Source: Channallabes apus (lineage: Eukaryota > Chordata > Actinopteri > Siluriformes > Clariidae). From it: DNA of 64,000 bases. Positions within the stretch are counted from its first letter, which is position 1. Every line of letters begins with the position of its first letter. Below the pieces are notes generated by a model that did not search any database, was not told the DNA's origin, and worked only from the letters and a program-made list of their open reading frames with translations. Below are positions 43,219 to 52,985 of this stretch, one piece after another. The stretch covers positions 9,382,770 to 9,446,769 of the forward strand of contig CM060107.1 of the NCBI GenBank assembly GCA_030522415.1, in the 5' to 3' direction. The translations under genes were made by a program, and so were the position numbers.

Positions 43219-43397
43219 GGGCACTGGTGGCTGAGTGGTAGGTGTTTCGTCTGCCATGGCCCGGGTTCGATTCCCAGCCAGTGCCCTCACCCCAGCCACT
43301 GAATATAGGGCCGGTCCCAAGCCCGGATAAAATGGGAGGGTTGCATCAGGAAGGGCATCCGGCGTAAAACCTTGTAGTGTTGGACTTGTAGTGCAAT
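43219..43397 (+). mobile_element. tRNA-Gly-derived SINE, 3'-truncated
   Basis: Head GGGCACTGGTGGCTGAGTGG, TAGGTGTTTCGTCTGCCATG, then CCCGGGTTCGATTCCCAGCC, like tRNA-Gly(GCC) but with a 6-base gap in the anticodon arm relative to the copy at 51410. Body GGTCCCAAGCCCGGATAAAA, GGGAGGGTTGCATCAGGAAG, GGCATCCGGCGTAAAACC. It ends against the interior of a deleted Tc1 element, whose left terminus is absent. Confidence 0.8.
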
Positions 43398-44160
43398 AAT
43401 GTTGCACAAATCCAAGTAACTTTACAGATCTTCATTGTAAAGAGTTTAAACAATGTTTTCCATGCATGTTCATTTAACCATAATCAATTAATTAACATGC
43501 AACTGTGGAATGGTCATTAAGACCTTAACAGCTTACAGAAAGTAGGCATTTAAGGTCACAGTTCTAAAAACGCAGGACACTAAAGAGACTTGTCTACCGA
43601 CTGTGAAAAACACCCAAAGAAAGATGCCCAGGGTCGCTGCTCATCTGCGTGAACGTGCATTAGGTATGCTGCAGGGAGGCATGAGGACTGCTGATGTGGC
43701 TAGGGCAATAAATCGCCATGTCCACACTGTGAGACGCCTAAGACAGTGCTATAGGGAGACAGGAAGGACAGCTGATCATCCTCGCAGTGGAAGACCACGT
43801 GTAACAACTCCTGCACAGGATGGGTACATCCGAATATCACACCTGCATGACAGGTACAGGATGGCCACAACAACTGCCTGAGTTATACCAGGAACACACA
43901 ATCCCTCCATCTCACAGCAAGAACTGACAAATCTGGTCCAGTCCATGAGGAGGAGATGCACTGCAGTACTTCAAGCAGCTGGTGGCCACCAGACACTGAC
44001 TGGTACTTTTGAGTCTCCCTTCATTCAGGGACACATTGTGAAACATTTTTAGTTTGTCTTATGGTGTTGACTCTTTTAGTGTTCATACAAATATTTACAC
44101 ATTACGTTTACTGAAAGTAAAAACAGTTGAAAGTCAGAGGACGTTTTTTTTTTTGCTGAG
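43398..44160 (+). mobile_element. Tc1 element I (GCTGAG-end family), internally deleted, left end missing
   Basis: Right terminus GGACG(T)11GCTGAG ends at 44160, followed by TA. The interior from AAATCCAAGTAACTTTACAG through the leader CACTAAAGAGACTTG to the transposase start matches the widespread fish Tc1 family whose ends read CTCAGCAAAAAAAG. The left terminus is replaced by the SINE above. The catalytic core is deleted (see pseudogene). Confidence 0.75.
43624..44010 (+). pseudogene. Tc1-like transposase I, catalytic core deleted
   Basis: ATG at 43624: MPRVAAHLRERALGMLQGGM, RTADVARAINRHVHTVRRLR (first helix-turn-helix), SGRPRVTTPAQDG and YRMATTTA, then TGA (43879-43881, from CGA). After VIPGTHNPSIS the sequence joins directly to the C-terminal end (QQELTNLVQSMRRRCTAVLQ, AAGGH). 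The join keeps the reading frame. Everything from the second helix-turn-helix through all three catalytic residues is gone. Confidence 0.8.
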
Positions 44161-44166
44161 TATATT

Positions 44167-45322
44167 CAGTGGTGTGAAAAACTATTTGCCCCCTTCCTGA
44201 TTTCTTATTCTTTTGCATGTTTGTCACACAAAATGTTTCTGCTCATCAAAAACCGTTAACTATTAGTCAAAGATAACATAATTGAACACAAAATGCAGTT
44301 TTTAAATGAACGTTTACGTTATTAAGGGAGAAAAAAAACTCAAAATCTACATGGCCCTGTGTGAAAAAGTGATTGCCCCCCTTGTTAAAAAATAACTTAA
44401 ATGTGGTTTATCACACCTGAGTTCAATTTCTGTAGTCACCCCCAGGCCTGATTACTGCCACACCTGTTTCAATCAAGAAATCACTTAAATAGGAGCTACC
44501 TGACACAGAGAAGTAGACCAAAAGCACCTCAAAAGCTAGACATCATGCCAAGATCCAAAGATATTCAGGAACAAATGAGAACAAAGGTAATTGAGATCTA
44601 TCAGTCTAGTAAAGGTTATAAAGCCATTTCTAAAGCTTTGGGACTCCAGCGAACCACAGTGAGAGCCATTATCCACAAATGGCAAAAACATGGAACAGTG
44701 GTGAACCTTCCCAGGAGTGGCCGGCCGACCAAAATTACCCCAAGAGCTCAGAGACAACTCATCCGAGAGGCCACAAAAGACCCCAGGACAACATCTAAAG
44801 AACTGCAGGCCTCACTTGCCTCAATTAAGGTCAGTGTTCACGACTCCACCATAAGAAAAAGACTGGGCAAAAACGGCCTGCATGGCAGATTTCCAAGGTG
44901 CAAACCACTTTTAAGCAAAAAGAACATTAAGGCTCGTCTCAATTTTGCTAAAAAACATCTCAATGATTGCCAAGACATTTGGGAAAATACCTTGTGGACC
45001 GACGAGACAAAAGTTTAACTTTTTGGAAGGTGCGTGTCCTGTTACATCTGGCGTAAAAGTAACACAGCATTTCAGAAAAAGAACATCATACCAACAGTAA
45101 AATATGGTGGTGGTAGTGTGATGGTCTGGGGTTGTTTTGCTGCTTCAGGAACTGGAAGGCTTGCTGTGATAGATGGAACCATGTATTCTACTGTCTACCA
45201 AAAAATCCTGAAGGAGAATGTCCGGCCATCTGTTCGTCAACTCAAGCTGAAACATTTTGTGTGACAAACATGCAAAAGATTAAGAAATCAGGAGGGGGGG
45301 CAAATAGTTTTTCACATCACTG
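44167..45322 (+). mobile_element. Tc1 element D (family CAGTGGTGTG), internally deleted
   Basis: Third copy of the B/C family, same direction as C; 1156 bp. The right end is followed by TA (45323-45324), while the left neighbour is TT rather than TA, so the left target base has mutated or the border is shifted. It starts six bases after the end of Tc1 element I. About 460 bases of the transposase 3' half are deleted. Confidence 0.92.
44545..45264 (+). pseudogene. Tc1-like transposase D: stop at codon 158 and 3' deletion
   Basis: Starts MPRSKDIQEQM at 44545. D153 and E154 of LWTDETKV are intact, but Glu158 is TAA (45016-45018). The same frame continues through VKYGGGSVMVWGCFAASGTG to RQLKLK, then fuses at about 45251 to the right terminal repeat (HFV, stop 45262-45264). 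The second Asp and the catalytic Glu are deleted. The joint lies at a shared GAA, so a microhomology deletion is likely. Confidence 0.9.
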
Positions 45323-45324
45323 TA

Positions 45325-46574
45325 TATAAACAGGCATTGCTATTACAAACTTGCTATGTCTTCCTCATTAAAACCTACTGCACTCTTGTTAACTGTTCTA
45401 ATGTACTAAAACCAAGAATAGAGTTATTTGTGTTTTCTTCAATCTAGTGTCAAGAGCTTGTCAATTGGTAAGAAGGATCACCTTCCTTAAATAGCCGTCT
45501 TAAATAGTAACAATTTAGTTTGACAGCAATTATTTTATAATGTTCATCTCCTCTTGGATATGAGGAAGTACAATAGGGGAATAACAGGCATGATGGTATT
45601 TACTGTTTTACATAGTAACAAATGAAAATTAGTTTGGTTCTGGTTAGAAAGTATTTTTATTTTCAAATATATCATGTTTTGGTCACACAAGTGGTACTAG
45701 CTATTTATGGACATTTTCTATACTTTTGAAGTATAAGCAATTGGGAAATAAGCCTCACTACAGGAACAAAAATGTTGAATTGTGTATGCTTAAAGAATGC
45801 TTAGTTCTTTGCCACATGGCTAGAGTAGATACCATTCTGGCCTCAAGGCTAAACTGAGATAGAAAGTATACAGGCATGACCTAATACACAGTGGCAGTAA
45901 AACGTATCATACTCGCCATCTATGTCTGATTTCGGAGCGAGAGGACTGATCATGGTTGATTAAGATGATGTGGATATGTTATCCTTTCCATCATCTGCCC
46001 TTGTACTGTCTGTGATTCCTCCTTGGAAAATTCCAGTGGAGTGTGCATTTTCCTATTAGTATGCACTCGACCAAAAACAGCCAAGAGCAAGGAAATGGTG
46101 GAGAAGTAAAATGCCTGATAAGGAAATATATTTCAAGTTGATATGGCAGAGGCAAGATAAGGGCACAAAATGTGGTATAATACTCATGGTAGTGCAAGTT
46201 ATGCTTATTCAGCCAAGTGTCTATTCATCATTTGAAAGTGTTGAGCTTGATATCTACAGTGTACAGTGCCATTAATTTGTAGTAAAATAAAGGGCCCAGA
46301 ATCGGGGTAGTTGAAGATAGCGTCATAAATAAAAGCTAGTTTCATTAATAAGTCTGCAATATATATTATACATTAAATTTATTTATATAACATCTTTATG
46401 AAAAATGGGTATTGTCAGAAAAACAATCAACTTAGGTAACCAAAAACAAGTTCAAGACACAGTTTGCACCTTCCAAATTAATCATTTAATACATTAATAA
46501 AAGCTACAATATCTACAGAGTTTGGAATATACCAGTTCATTATAGCTACAGCTACTATTATCATTGAATAATAT
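45325..46574. other. No recognised gene
   Basis: AT-rich DNA without transposon signatures or TACAGTA motifs. The segment 45900-46100 is slightly GC-richer. No exon signal found. Confidence 0.5.
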
Positions 46575-46821
46575 TGTAGCGTTTTTCGACGCTAGCAGGG
46601 ATCTTGGAGGACGACTGAGCTTACTTGCTCCCCAATGCAAATGGCTGGGGAGTAGTTTATTAACTCAGCACAAGCACACATACACAGGTCAAGCACACAC
46701 ACATACACACCCCCAACTTGGCCGAAGCCACTAACCCAAACACCCCTCTCTGTCATGGTAGACACAGAGAAAACCCCCGCAAAGCATGACGGTCGCCAGC
46801 CGCCGGCCCGCCCACGCCACA
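46575..46821 (-). mobile_element. Solo LTR candidate
   Basis: 247 bp bounded by TG...CA, with ATAT directly outside both ends (46571-46574 and 46822-46825). On the minus strand it starts TGTGGCGTGGGCGGGCC, has GAGTTAATAAACTACTCC (AATAAA signal about 80 bases before the end) and closes with CGAAAAACGCTACA. GC-rich start, poly(A) signal and short duplication fit an LTR. No internal retrovirus-like genes or second LTR lie nearby, as after LTR-LTR recombination. The ATAT duplication is weak evidence because the flank is AT-rich. Confidence 0.55.
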
Positions 46822-46870
46822 ATATTATCAATGAAAAATACCAATAACATTATATTATTTTTGCATTTAA

Positions 46871-49022
46871 GTTTTTGGCCTTTCTTGATTTATTAATTTT
46901 TTTTTTGTATATTTCTCACACTTAAATGATTCATAACAAATAAAACAGATTTTAGTATTACACAAAGATAACCTGAGTAAATGCAGTTTACTCATAAAGT
47001 ATGACTTCATTTATTTAAAAAAAAAAAAAAAACGGTCCAAACCTACAGTACATGGCCCTATGTGAAAAAAGTAATTACAGCCAGACCTGTTGAATCAAGA
47101 AATCACTTAAATAGAACCTGTCTGACAATGTGAAGCACACTAAAAGATTTCAAAAAGCAACACATGATGCCACAATTTCAAGAAATTCAGGATTAGATGA
47201 GAAGAATTTTATGTGTCACAGTCTGACTGTGACCCGGAACTTCTATTTTGTAAAGGTTATGTACAACCTTAGACCAGCTTTGCACACAAACTAAATGCCA
47301 GCAGAACATCATCTTTATTTTAGTTTTGTGTTGTAGGCTGGTGTGTAGGTGTCAATATTATAGTAATTCTAAGTCCATAAGCTTATTTGTTGTGTTGTAT
47401 AACACTGTGTTTTGAAATGTTTAATAGATAGTGTAAAGTCCTCGTCTAACTTTATACATGTAACATGTATGGTAGTTCCCCCCCCCCCCCTTTTGTAAAT
47501 GGTAGATACCAAAGTGGGCGGAGCCCACGGTGAGAAAATGGCTTCAGGCAGCCATTTTAGGGGAAAGAGTTGAGAGTGTGTTTGGTGTGATTAACTGTGA
47601 GACAAGTTTGGGCCTGTTGATTGGCATAGCCAACTTCTCTTTATGTAAAAATTTTAATTAGTATCGATTTCTTTTTGTTTGTTTTGTATTTTTGACCTTT
47701 TCTTCTATTTTTGAGTTTTACCTTGGTATTTTTGTATTTTAGACACTTTTGGGAAGCAACCTAGTGATGGTGAGATGAAGCTTCATGAAGCTTTAAAACC
47801 TTCCATCCAATTGGTTCACAAAAGGGTTCATTTGCCCACAAACCCCCCTACTGGTCAAAAAATGTAAGACGAGCAGATGCATTCATAGTTATTTTTACCA
47901 GTACTGTATGTGATCCTTTCAAAGCTGTCTTGCCCTAGTTTGGGCATGGGAATTATACATGATTTTCATTAAAATATGCATTTTTCTATTGTGAGCCCAA
48001 GATAATAGACCATATAAACCATCTGTTGTTGTCTCCTCCTATTAACATGCTTGTGCTTAAATAGTGTTTGTAAGGTTTTCATGCCTGTTACATTTTGATC
48101 AAAATTCAATGGTAGTAGCGCACATACCCAAGTGACCCTCCTCCATTACATTAATATTTCAGAATTTCTGTCATATGAGAGAGAGGGACTGTGATGTTTT
48201 CCAACTGGGACAATGTTACTAAGAATATTAAATAATAATAATAAGACATTATAGCTTAGTTGATGTAAGTCTGGCAGGTTGGGATTAACTCTTTTCAAAC
48301 TGAGGCAGTGTTACTGAAAAGAGAAAAGAAGAGAAGGGCAGTGCATGTGCTTGTGCAACTGGTGGTTGTCGGGGCAACACTTTATTAATTTGTATGTAAA
48401 GTCCTACCAAAATTATTCCAGGAGCACATTAGTGACTCATCCAGGAGCCCAAAACAAGAACCCAGAACAACATCTAAAGAACCGCAGGCCTCACTTGCCT
48501 CAGTTAAGATCAGTGTTCATGGTTCAGCAATAAAAGGCTCATCTCACATTTGTCGAAAAAAATATCTTGATTATTCCTAAGACTTTTGTGCAAATATTAT
48601 GTGGACTAAAGTGTTTGTCCCATTACATCTGTATTAAAACTAATACAGCATTTAATTAAAAGAACATAATATACCAGTAAACATGTTGGTGGTAGTGTGA
48701 TGGTCTGGGGCTGTTTTGCAGCTTCTGGACCTGAATAATTTGCCATAATTTATAGGACTATGAATTCTGCGATCTACCAAAAAATCCTGAAGGAGAATGT
48801 CCAACCATCAGTTCGTGACATCAAGCTCACTTGGCATCAGCCAGATGCCTAAATGAAAATGTAAATAAATAAAATTTTGGAGTGGCATAGGCAAAGTCAT
48901 GACTTAAACCTGATAATGAGATGATGTGGCATAACCATAAACTGGCTGTTCATACTTAACCCTCCAATGTGGCTGAACTAAAACAATCCGGCATTGAAGA
49001 GTGGGACAAAATTCCAACTCAG
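46871..49022 (+). mobile_element. Tc1 element E, old, disrupted
   Basis: Left arm (46871-47060) parallels the B/C/D family's terminal repeat: TTTGTATATTTCTCACACTT, AAAGATAACCTGAGTAAA, CCAAACCTACAGTACATGGC, CTATGTGAAAAAAGTAATTA. The leader GAAATCACTTAAATAGAACC and a coding start ATGCCACAATTTCAAGAAAT follow. Transposase text resumes at 48408 (CCAAAATTATTCCAGGAGCA, CCAGAACAACATCTAAAGAA, GGTGGTAGTGTGATGGTCTG, AAAATCCTGAAGGAGAATGT) and fades at about 49022. Many stops; older than B-D. A 5-base surplus (scar) at 47044 is visible against B. Confidence 0.75.
47285..48405. other. Unidentified 1.1-kb sequence replacing part of Tc1 element E
   Basis: Sits between two halves of element E and substitutes for roughly 130 bases of transposase. 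Contains C13 at 47478-47490 and two adjacent perfect hairpins: GTGGGC-GGA-GCCCAC (47514-47528) and AAAATGGCT-6 nt-AGCCATTTT (47535-47558). No coding frame, terminal repeat or duplication recognised. Confidence 0.45.
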
Positions 49023-49039
49023 CTATATAAATATATATA

Positions 49040-49234
49040 AATATGCTAATTTTTTGGATTTTGGGTTTTCATGAGCTGTATGCCACAATCATCAATATTA
49101 AAATAATGAAAGACTTGAACTACTTCAGTTTGTGTGTAATGAATCTAAAATATATGAAAGTCTAATGTTTATCAGTACATTACAGAAAATAATGAACTTT
49201 ATCACAATATGCTAATTTTTTGAGAAGGACCTAT
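49040..49234. mobile_element. Terminal region of a DNA-transposon-like repeat (GAGAAGGACCTA end)
   Basis: GCTAATTTTTTGGATTTTGG, TTTTCATGAGCTGTATGCC, AATGAATCTAAAATATATGA and ATCACAATATGCTAATTTTT, ending TGAGAAGGACCTA. Recognised from memory as a recurrent vertebrate/fish repeat end; its family is not certain. The SINE next to it inserted at this terminus. Confidence 0.5.
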
Positions 49235-49594
49235 CATTCATTCATTCATTTTCTATACCGCTTAATCCTGTGTTCCGGGTCGCGGGGGACCTGGAGCCTA
49301 TCCCAGGAGACTTTGGGCACTAGGCGGGGTACACCCTGGACAGGGTGCCAATCCATCGCAGCGCACACACACATACACACACTCACACACCCAATCACAC
49401 ACTATGGTCAATTTGGGAACGCCAATTAGCCTAACCTGCATATCTTTGGACTGTGGGAGGAAACCGGAGTACCCGGAGGAAACCCACCAAGCACGGGGAG
49501 AACATGCAAACTCCATGCACACAGAGAAGGGAATCGAACCCAGACCCTGGAGGTGCAAGGCGACAGTGCTAACCACTACACCACCGCGCCACCT
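49235..49594 (-). mobile_element. tRNA-derived SINE, family 1, full length
   Basis: All parts present: on minus GGTGGTGTAGTGGTTAGCAC, CTCCAGGGTCTGGGTTCGAT, body, ACAGGATTAAGCGG and (AATG)n. A perfect 12-bp duplication AGAAGGACCTAT flanks it (49223-49234 and 49595-49606). Slightly diverged tail (TAATCC for TATCC). Confidence 0.92.
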
Positions 49595-49601
49595 AGAAGG
49601 A

Positions 49602-49630
49602 CCTATATATATATATATATATATATATAC
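49602..49630. repeat. (TA)n microsatellite
   Basis: About 13 TA units directly after the SINE duplication. Confidence 0.9.
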
Positions 49631-49689
49631 AAGATACTTTTCTTTTCCCACGTGAATCAGTCCACGTCAGTCATGTCACAATCAGATGT

Positions 49690-49900
49690 GACCTTGCCAT
49701 TTCAATCAATCATAACCCACCAGGAGCGCAGCCTAAATCCTGTCTACATGAAATAAACCTGCTACCGAGCAGGTTTAAGCTTACAGACATGTTGCTATGA
49801 CAGCAAATGCAAGATGCGCATCGAAGAACGAAACAATCCAAGAGCAGGACAAATCCACAACAATCAAATCCAGCTACCTGAGTTAGCTACGTACGAAGAA
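49690..49900. other. Transposon-like fragment with a perfect 9-bp hairpin
   Basis: AAACCTGCT-ACCG-AGCAGGTTT at 49755-49776 is a perfect stem with a 4-base loop, followed by GACATGTTGCTATGACAGCA and GAAGAACGAAACAATCCAAG, wording I associate with a fish DNA transposon end. A 123-codon frame starts at 49814 in this stretch, without a recognised domain. Confidence 0.3.
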
Positions 49901-51394
49901 TGGACCCCTGTTTTGTTAAGCTGTTGTGTATATCCAGTGTTTATGTATCATGCCTGTTACCTCAGTTCCTGTCTTTGTAAGATTGTAGCATTACTGCTGT
50001 TTGGGGTTTTTCCTAGTTTCTTAGTTTATGCCTCCGTAGTTCTACGGGGTTCAGGGGGGATTCTTTTTTCACATTTTTTTCAAACTATCTTTGTGTTTGC
50101 TTGCTGCTCTGAACTACTGAAGTGTGGCAAATATGAAAAAATTGTACAGGAAATACACATACTTTTTCACATCAATGTTTTCTAGAAACAAGATTTGCCC
50201 ATGATGGATCATGAAATCATAGGGTCAATATGCACCTATATGAAATATTCAACAATCACATGTTTAACACGAGCTAAGATAATCTACATTCCATGAAGAA
50301 CTGAAGAAGAAAATGTCTCTCATTCTTTTTTGACATGTTCCAGGGAGAAAAAAAAAGTCTTCCAGCAACCCATGGGAAGTGTTACTATATAAGAAATGGG
50401 GAAGTACAACAAAGTGGTTGTTTTATAGATGTATGGCTGAAGTCAAAAAGAGATGTAAAAGATGGAGGCATGCTAAAGTTTACGCTTTCAGAAACCTTAA
50501 CATAGTCACTTTAAAAGTACAAGCCTCTTACCTAAACTATATATTAAAAGTCATTTAATAATGTTAAATACTTAAATATATTAATTAAGAAATAATATAT
50601 TGATAAGACCCTTGTAGCATTAACATTGAGGCTATTTTATAATATAGGGGATAAGGGAAACATAAAACATGTGACACTATTAAGCACAATTTACAGCCTG
50701 TCAGCAAAGAAAACTTTTTAAAAATTAGATATGCTGAATGAGATGCGTTAACAATTTTTCATATGGTAAAAAACACTTAGATTCAGTGTTGAAAGAGTTA
50801 TAAAGGTTAATAGCATCCCAATGACGGAATTACTGCAGGTTCTCATGCTGCAATATAAATTCCATCTAGGTTAAATGAGTTGTGAAAAGTGCGCATTAGG
50901 ACAAGAGTGGAGTGCCTTTTCTGTAACCTATGTGTGACAAACACAGAGAAAATGCCAAGGCTTAACTGCCAGTTTTGCACAGGTTAAAGACTTGTTCAAA
51001 TAGGCAAAGCCACCACCTTGTCTGTTCGGATAGAGAAGTCGCTATAATAAAAAGGCCACTTGTGCTGCTTCTGTGAAGGGGCCATTAGTCTTGCTGATGG
51101 ACCCACAGTCATGGGCAATGATGCGTTTTGTAGCACAGTCTTGAACAAAGTGGACGCATCAGCAGCAGAGTCGACTGTGTGTCTGGTTCTCTATAGGGAC
51201 AAGAGTGGATGAGGAGGTTACTGCATATTAATCTCAAAATTTGCTTCTGGAAGGCTGGGTTTTATTCATAGTAATCTCGCTGGGCTATATTAGGGTGTTG
51301 AGTAACATTCATGTAGTAAGAAATTTGACCTCGATTTAATATTAACCGTATAAATTAAGTTGTGTGCACAAATAACAATAATAATAATAATATA
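49901..51394. other. No recognised gene
   Basis: AT-rich to about 50860, then a less AT-rich part (50870-51330) without repeats or TACAGTA in which GGACAAGAGTGGA occurs twice (near 50898 and 51199). Possible conserved noncoding sequence; unproven. Confidence 0.4.
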
Positions 51395-51409
51395 CCTGAG
51401 AAAACAATG

Positions 51410-51640
51410 GGCACTGGTGGCTCAGTGGTAGGTGTTTCGCCTGCCATGCGGACGGCCCGGGTTCGATTCCAGCCAGTGCCCACACCCCAGCCACTGGATA
51501 CAGTGCCGGTCCCAAGCCCGGATAAAATGGGAGGGTTGCGTCAGGAAGGGCATCTGGCGTAAAACCTGTGCCAAGTTGTAGTGTGGACTGGATATTCCGC
51601 TGTGGCGACCCCTTGCCGGGAGCAGCCGAAAGACCAACAA
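51410..51640 (+). mobile_element. tRNA-Gly(GCC)-derived SINE, full length
   Basis: The first 71 bases imitate tRNA-Gly(GCC): acceptor GCACTGG/CCAGTGC, A box TGGCTCAGTGG, anticodon loop CTGCCAT with GCC, B box GGTTCGATTCC; one C is missing from the T arm, so it is not a working tRNA. The body GGTCCCAAGCCCGGATAAAA, GGGAGGGTTGCGTCAGGAAG and the tail GCTGTGGCGACCCC, GGGAGCAGCCGAAAG look like the 3' end of an RTE-type LINE. A perfect 15-bp duplication CCTGAGAAAACAATG flanks it (51395-51409 and 51641-51655). Confidence 0.93.
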
Positions 51641-51680
51641 CCTGAGAAAACAATGATTAACTTCACCATGAACAGACCTC

Positions 51681-51818
51681 TCATTATACATCTAAGCAGT
51701 TGAGGGTTAAGGGCCTTGCTCAAGGGCCCAACAGTGGTAACTTGGTGGTTGTGGGGTTTGATCCTGGGATCTTCCGAACCGTAGTCCAACACCTTAACCA
51801 CTGAGCTACTCCTGGTCT
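51681..51818 (-). mobile_element. V-SINE-like element lacking its LINE tail, with perfect 10-bp flanks
   Basis: On plus: CATCTAAGCAGTTGAGGGTT, AAGGGCCTTGCTCAAGGGCC, GGTTTGATCCTGGGATCTTC, AACCACTGAGCTACTCC. The 3' tail with CGCTCTGGATAAGAGC is absent. TCATTATACA occurs at 51681-51690 and 51819-51828; the left copy is also the SINE's own sequence (complement of TGTATAATGA as in 15215-15390), implying priming within the SINE RNA. Confidence 0.8.
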
Positions 51819-52146
51819 TCATTATACAAGGTGCTAATGTATAGTCAGCACCTTTTGATTGAATTATGCATGGTGGACCATAAAATAACAGCAGTTTACT
51901 TATGTTGTAGTGTGACACCATTCAGTGCCTTATAGGCTACCTTTAATGGAGTAATCTTAAAATCAATGCAAAATTCCACTGTGTGTAAATGCAGTGTAGG
52001 AAAAAGACAAAGGAGCTTAGAAAATCAGCTTAACCAACTGGGTAAGCCAAAGCAGCATACAAGTAACCTTTCTAACATACATTTTCATAATGTTATATAA
52101 ATAAACATCATTGAGTTTCTATTAATTACTTAAGAATAAAATTCAT

Positions 52147-52500
52147 GCTGGCCCCCTGAGTGGTCCAGTGGTAACAAGCCTACCTTTGTGATTCTGTAGT
52201 CTCCCGCAGTTTTGGAGCCTAGAGAGAGCTGATTAGTCAAACTCTCTCAGGGGGAAGGATAGGTGGCACTCTAGCACTCTCACATCAATCATGAATGCTA
52301 GCCAATCATGGGCATCTGTGAGTTCATGCAAGTGGAAGGATCAGATAGCACTTTCCCCTGAGTGTGTTATGCTGCTCTCTATGGTGTATGAGCAGGCAAT
52401 TTAAAAAGATGGGGTTGGCTGGCGTCAGGTGTCTCGTGATGAAGGAGTGCTATAATGATGGGTGGAAATTAGCTATGACTAAATGAGGGGAGAAAATATA
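52147..52500 (+). mobile_element. SINE, family 3
   Basis: Starts TGGCCCCCTGAGTGGTCCAG (A-box-like GAGTGGTCCAGTGG), with CAATCATGGGCATCTGTGAG, TTCATGCAAGTGGAAGGATC, GTGTGTTATGCTGC and GGTTGGCTGGCGTCAGG. Collinear with the inverted, older copy at 3950-4235. B box is weak. Family name not known to me. Confidence 0.55.
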
Positions 52501-52684
52501 AAAAATAGGGATATGTTTTGTTCTGCCCTTTGTTTAAAAATTTGAGAGCTATAATATTAATTTTGTTAGTAATGTATAAATAATTTGTATTAAAATAAAA
52601 CAGACTACATGTACTCATATACAACAGTTTCATATTTGACATGGTATAAAAAAGTAAAAAAAAAAAAAAACATAATAATAAATA

Positions 52685-52985
52685 ATGCCTTCTGCAACAA
52701 GCTGAAATGCCACAAATTATATTATCGTGGTGGTGAAACCCAGTGGAAATGGCAACCTCTTAGCAGTTCTCTAGTATGAGCAGAACCACTGTGTGTCTGC
52801 AGGCTGCCCCAGGGCCTCGTCTTCACTATTTAATCAATGTGGACAACCATGAGATAACGGCTTGGAGAGGAACTCCAGTGGTACAGAGCTACAGTATGGT
52901 TCCCTGCACACTCTCTGGATAATAAACCAAAGAGCTAATTAAGATCTCATTTCTCAAATCAATTACTTATTATAATGCAAATATA
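52685..52985 (+). repeat. Unit 2 of a two-copy segment (partner 39330-39600)
   Basis: See 39330-39600: identical blocks at 52727-52755 and 52831-52851, same order and direction, 13.35 kb apart, with about 31 extra bases between the blocks here. Confidence 0.6.

Noticed and set aside
32448..45322. A functional Tc1 transposase among copies B, C and D
   Set aside because: Each copy has at least one lesion in or before the catalytic residues (stop and Glu-to-Lys; Asp-to-His with frameshift and stop; stop and 3' deletion).
49814..50185. 123-codon frame with membrane-like segments
   Set aside because: Starts in transposon-like sequence, has no recognised domain and no splice or promoter context.
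51410..51481. tRNA-Gly(GCC) gene
   Set aside because: T arm is damaged and the sequence is the head of a SINE flanked by a 15-bp duplication.
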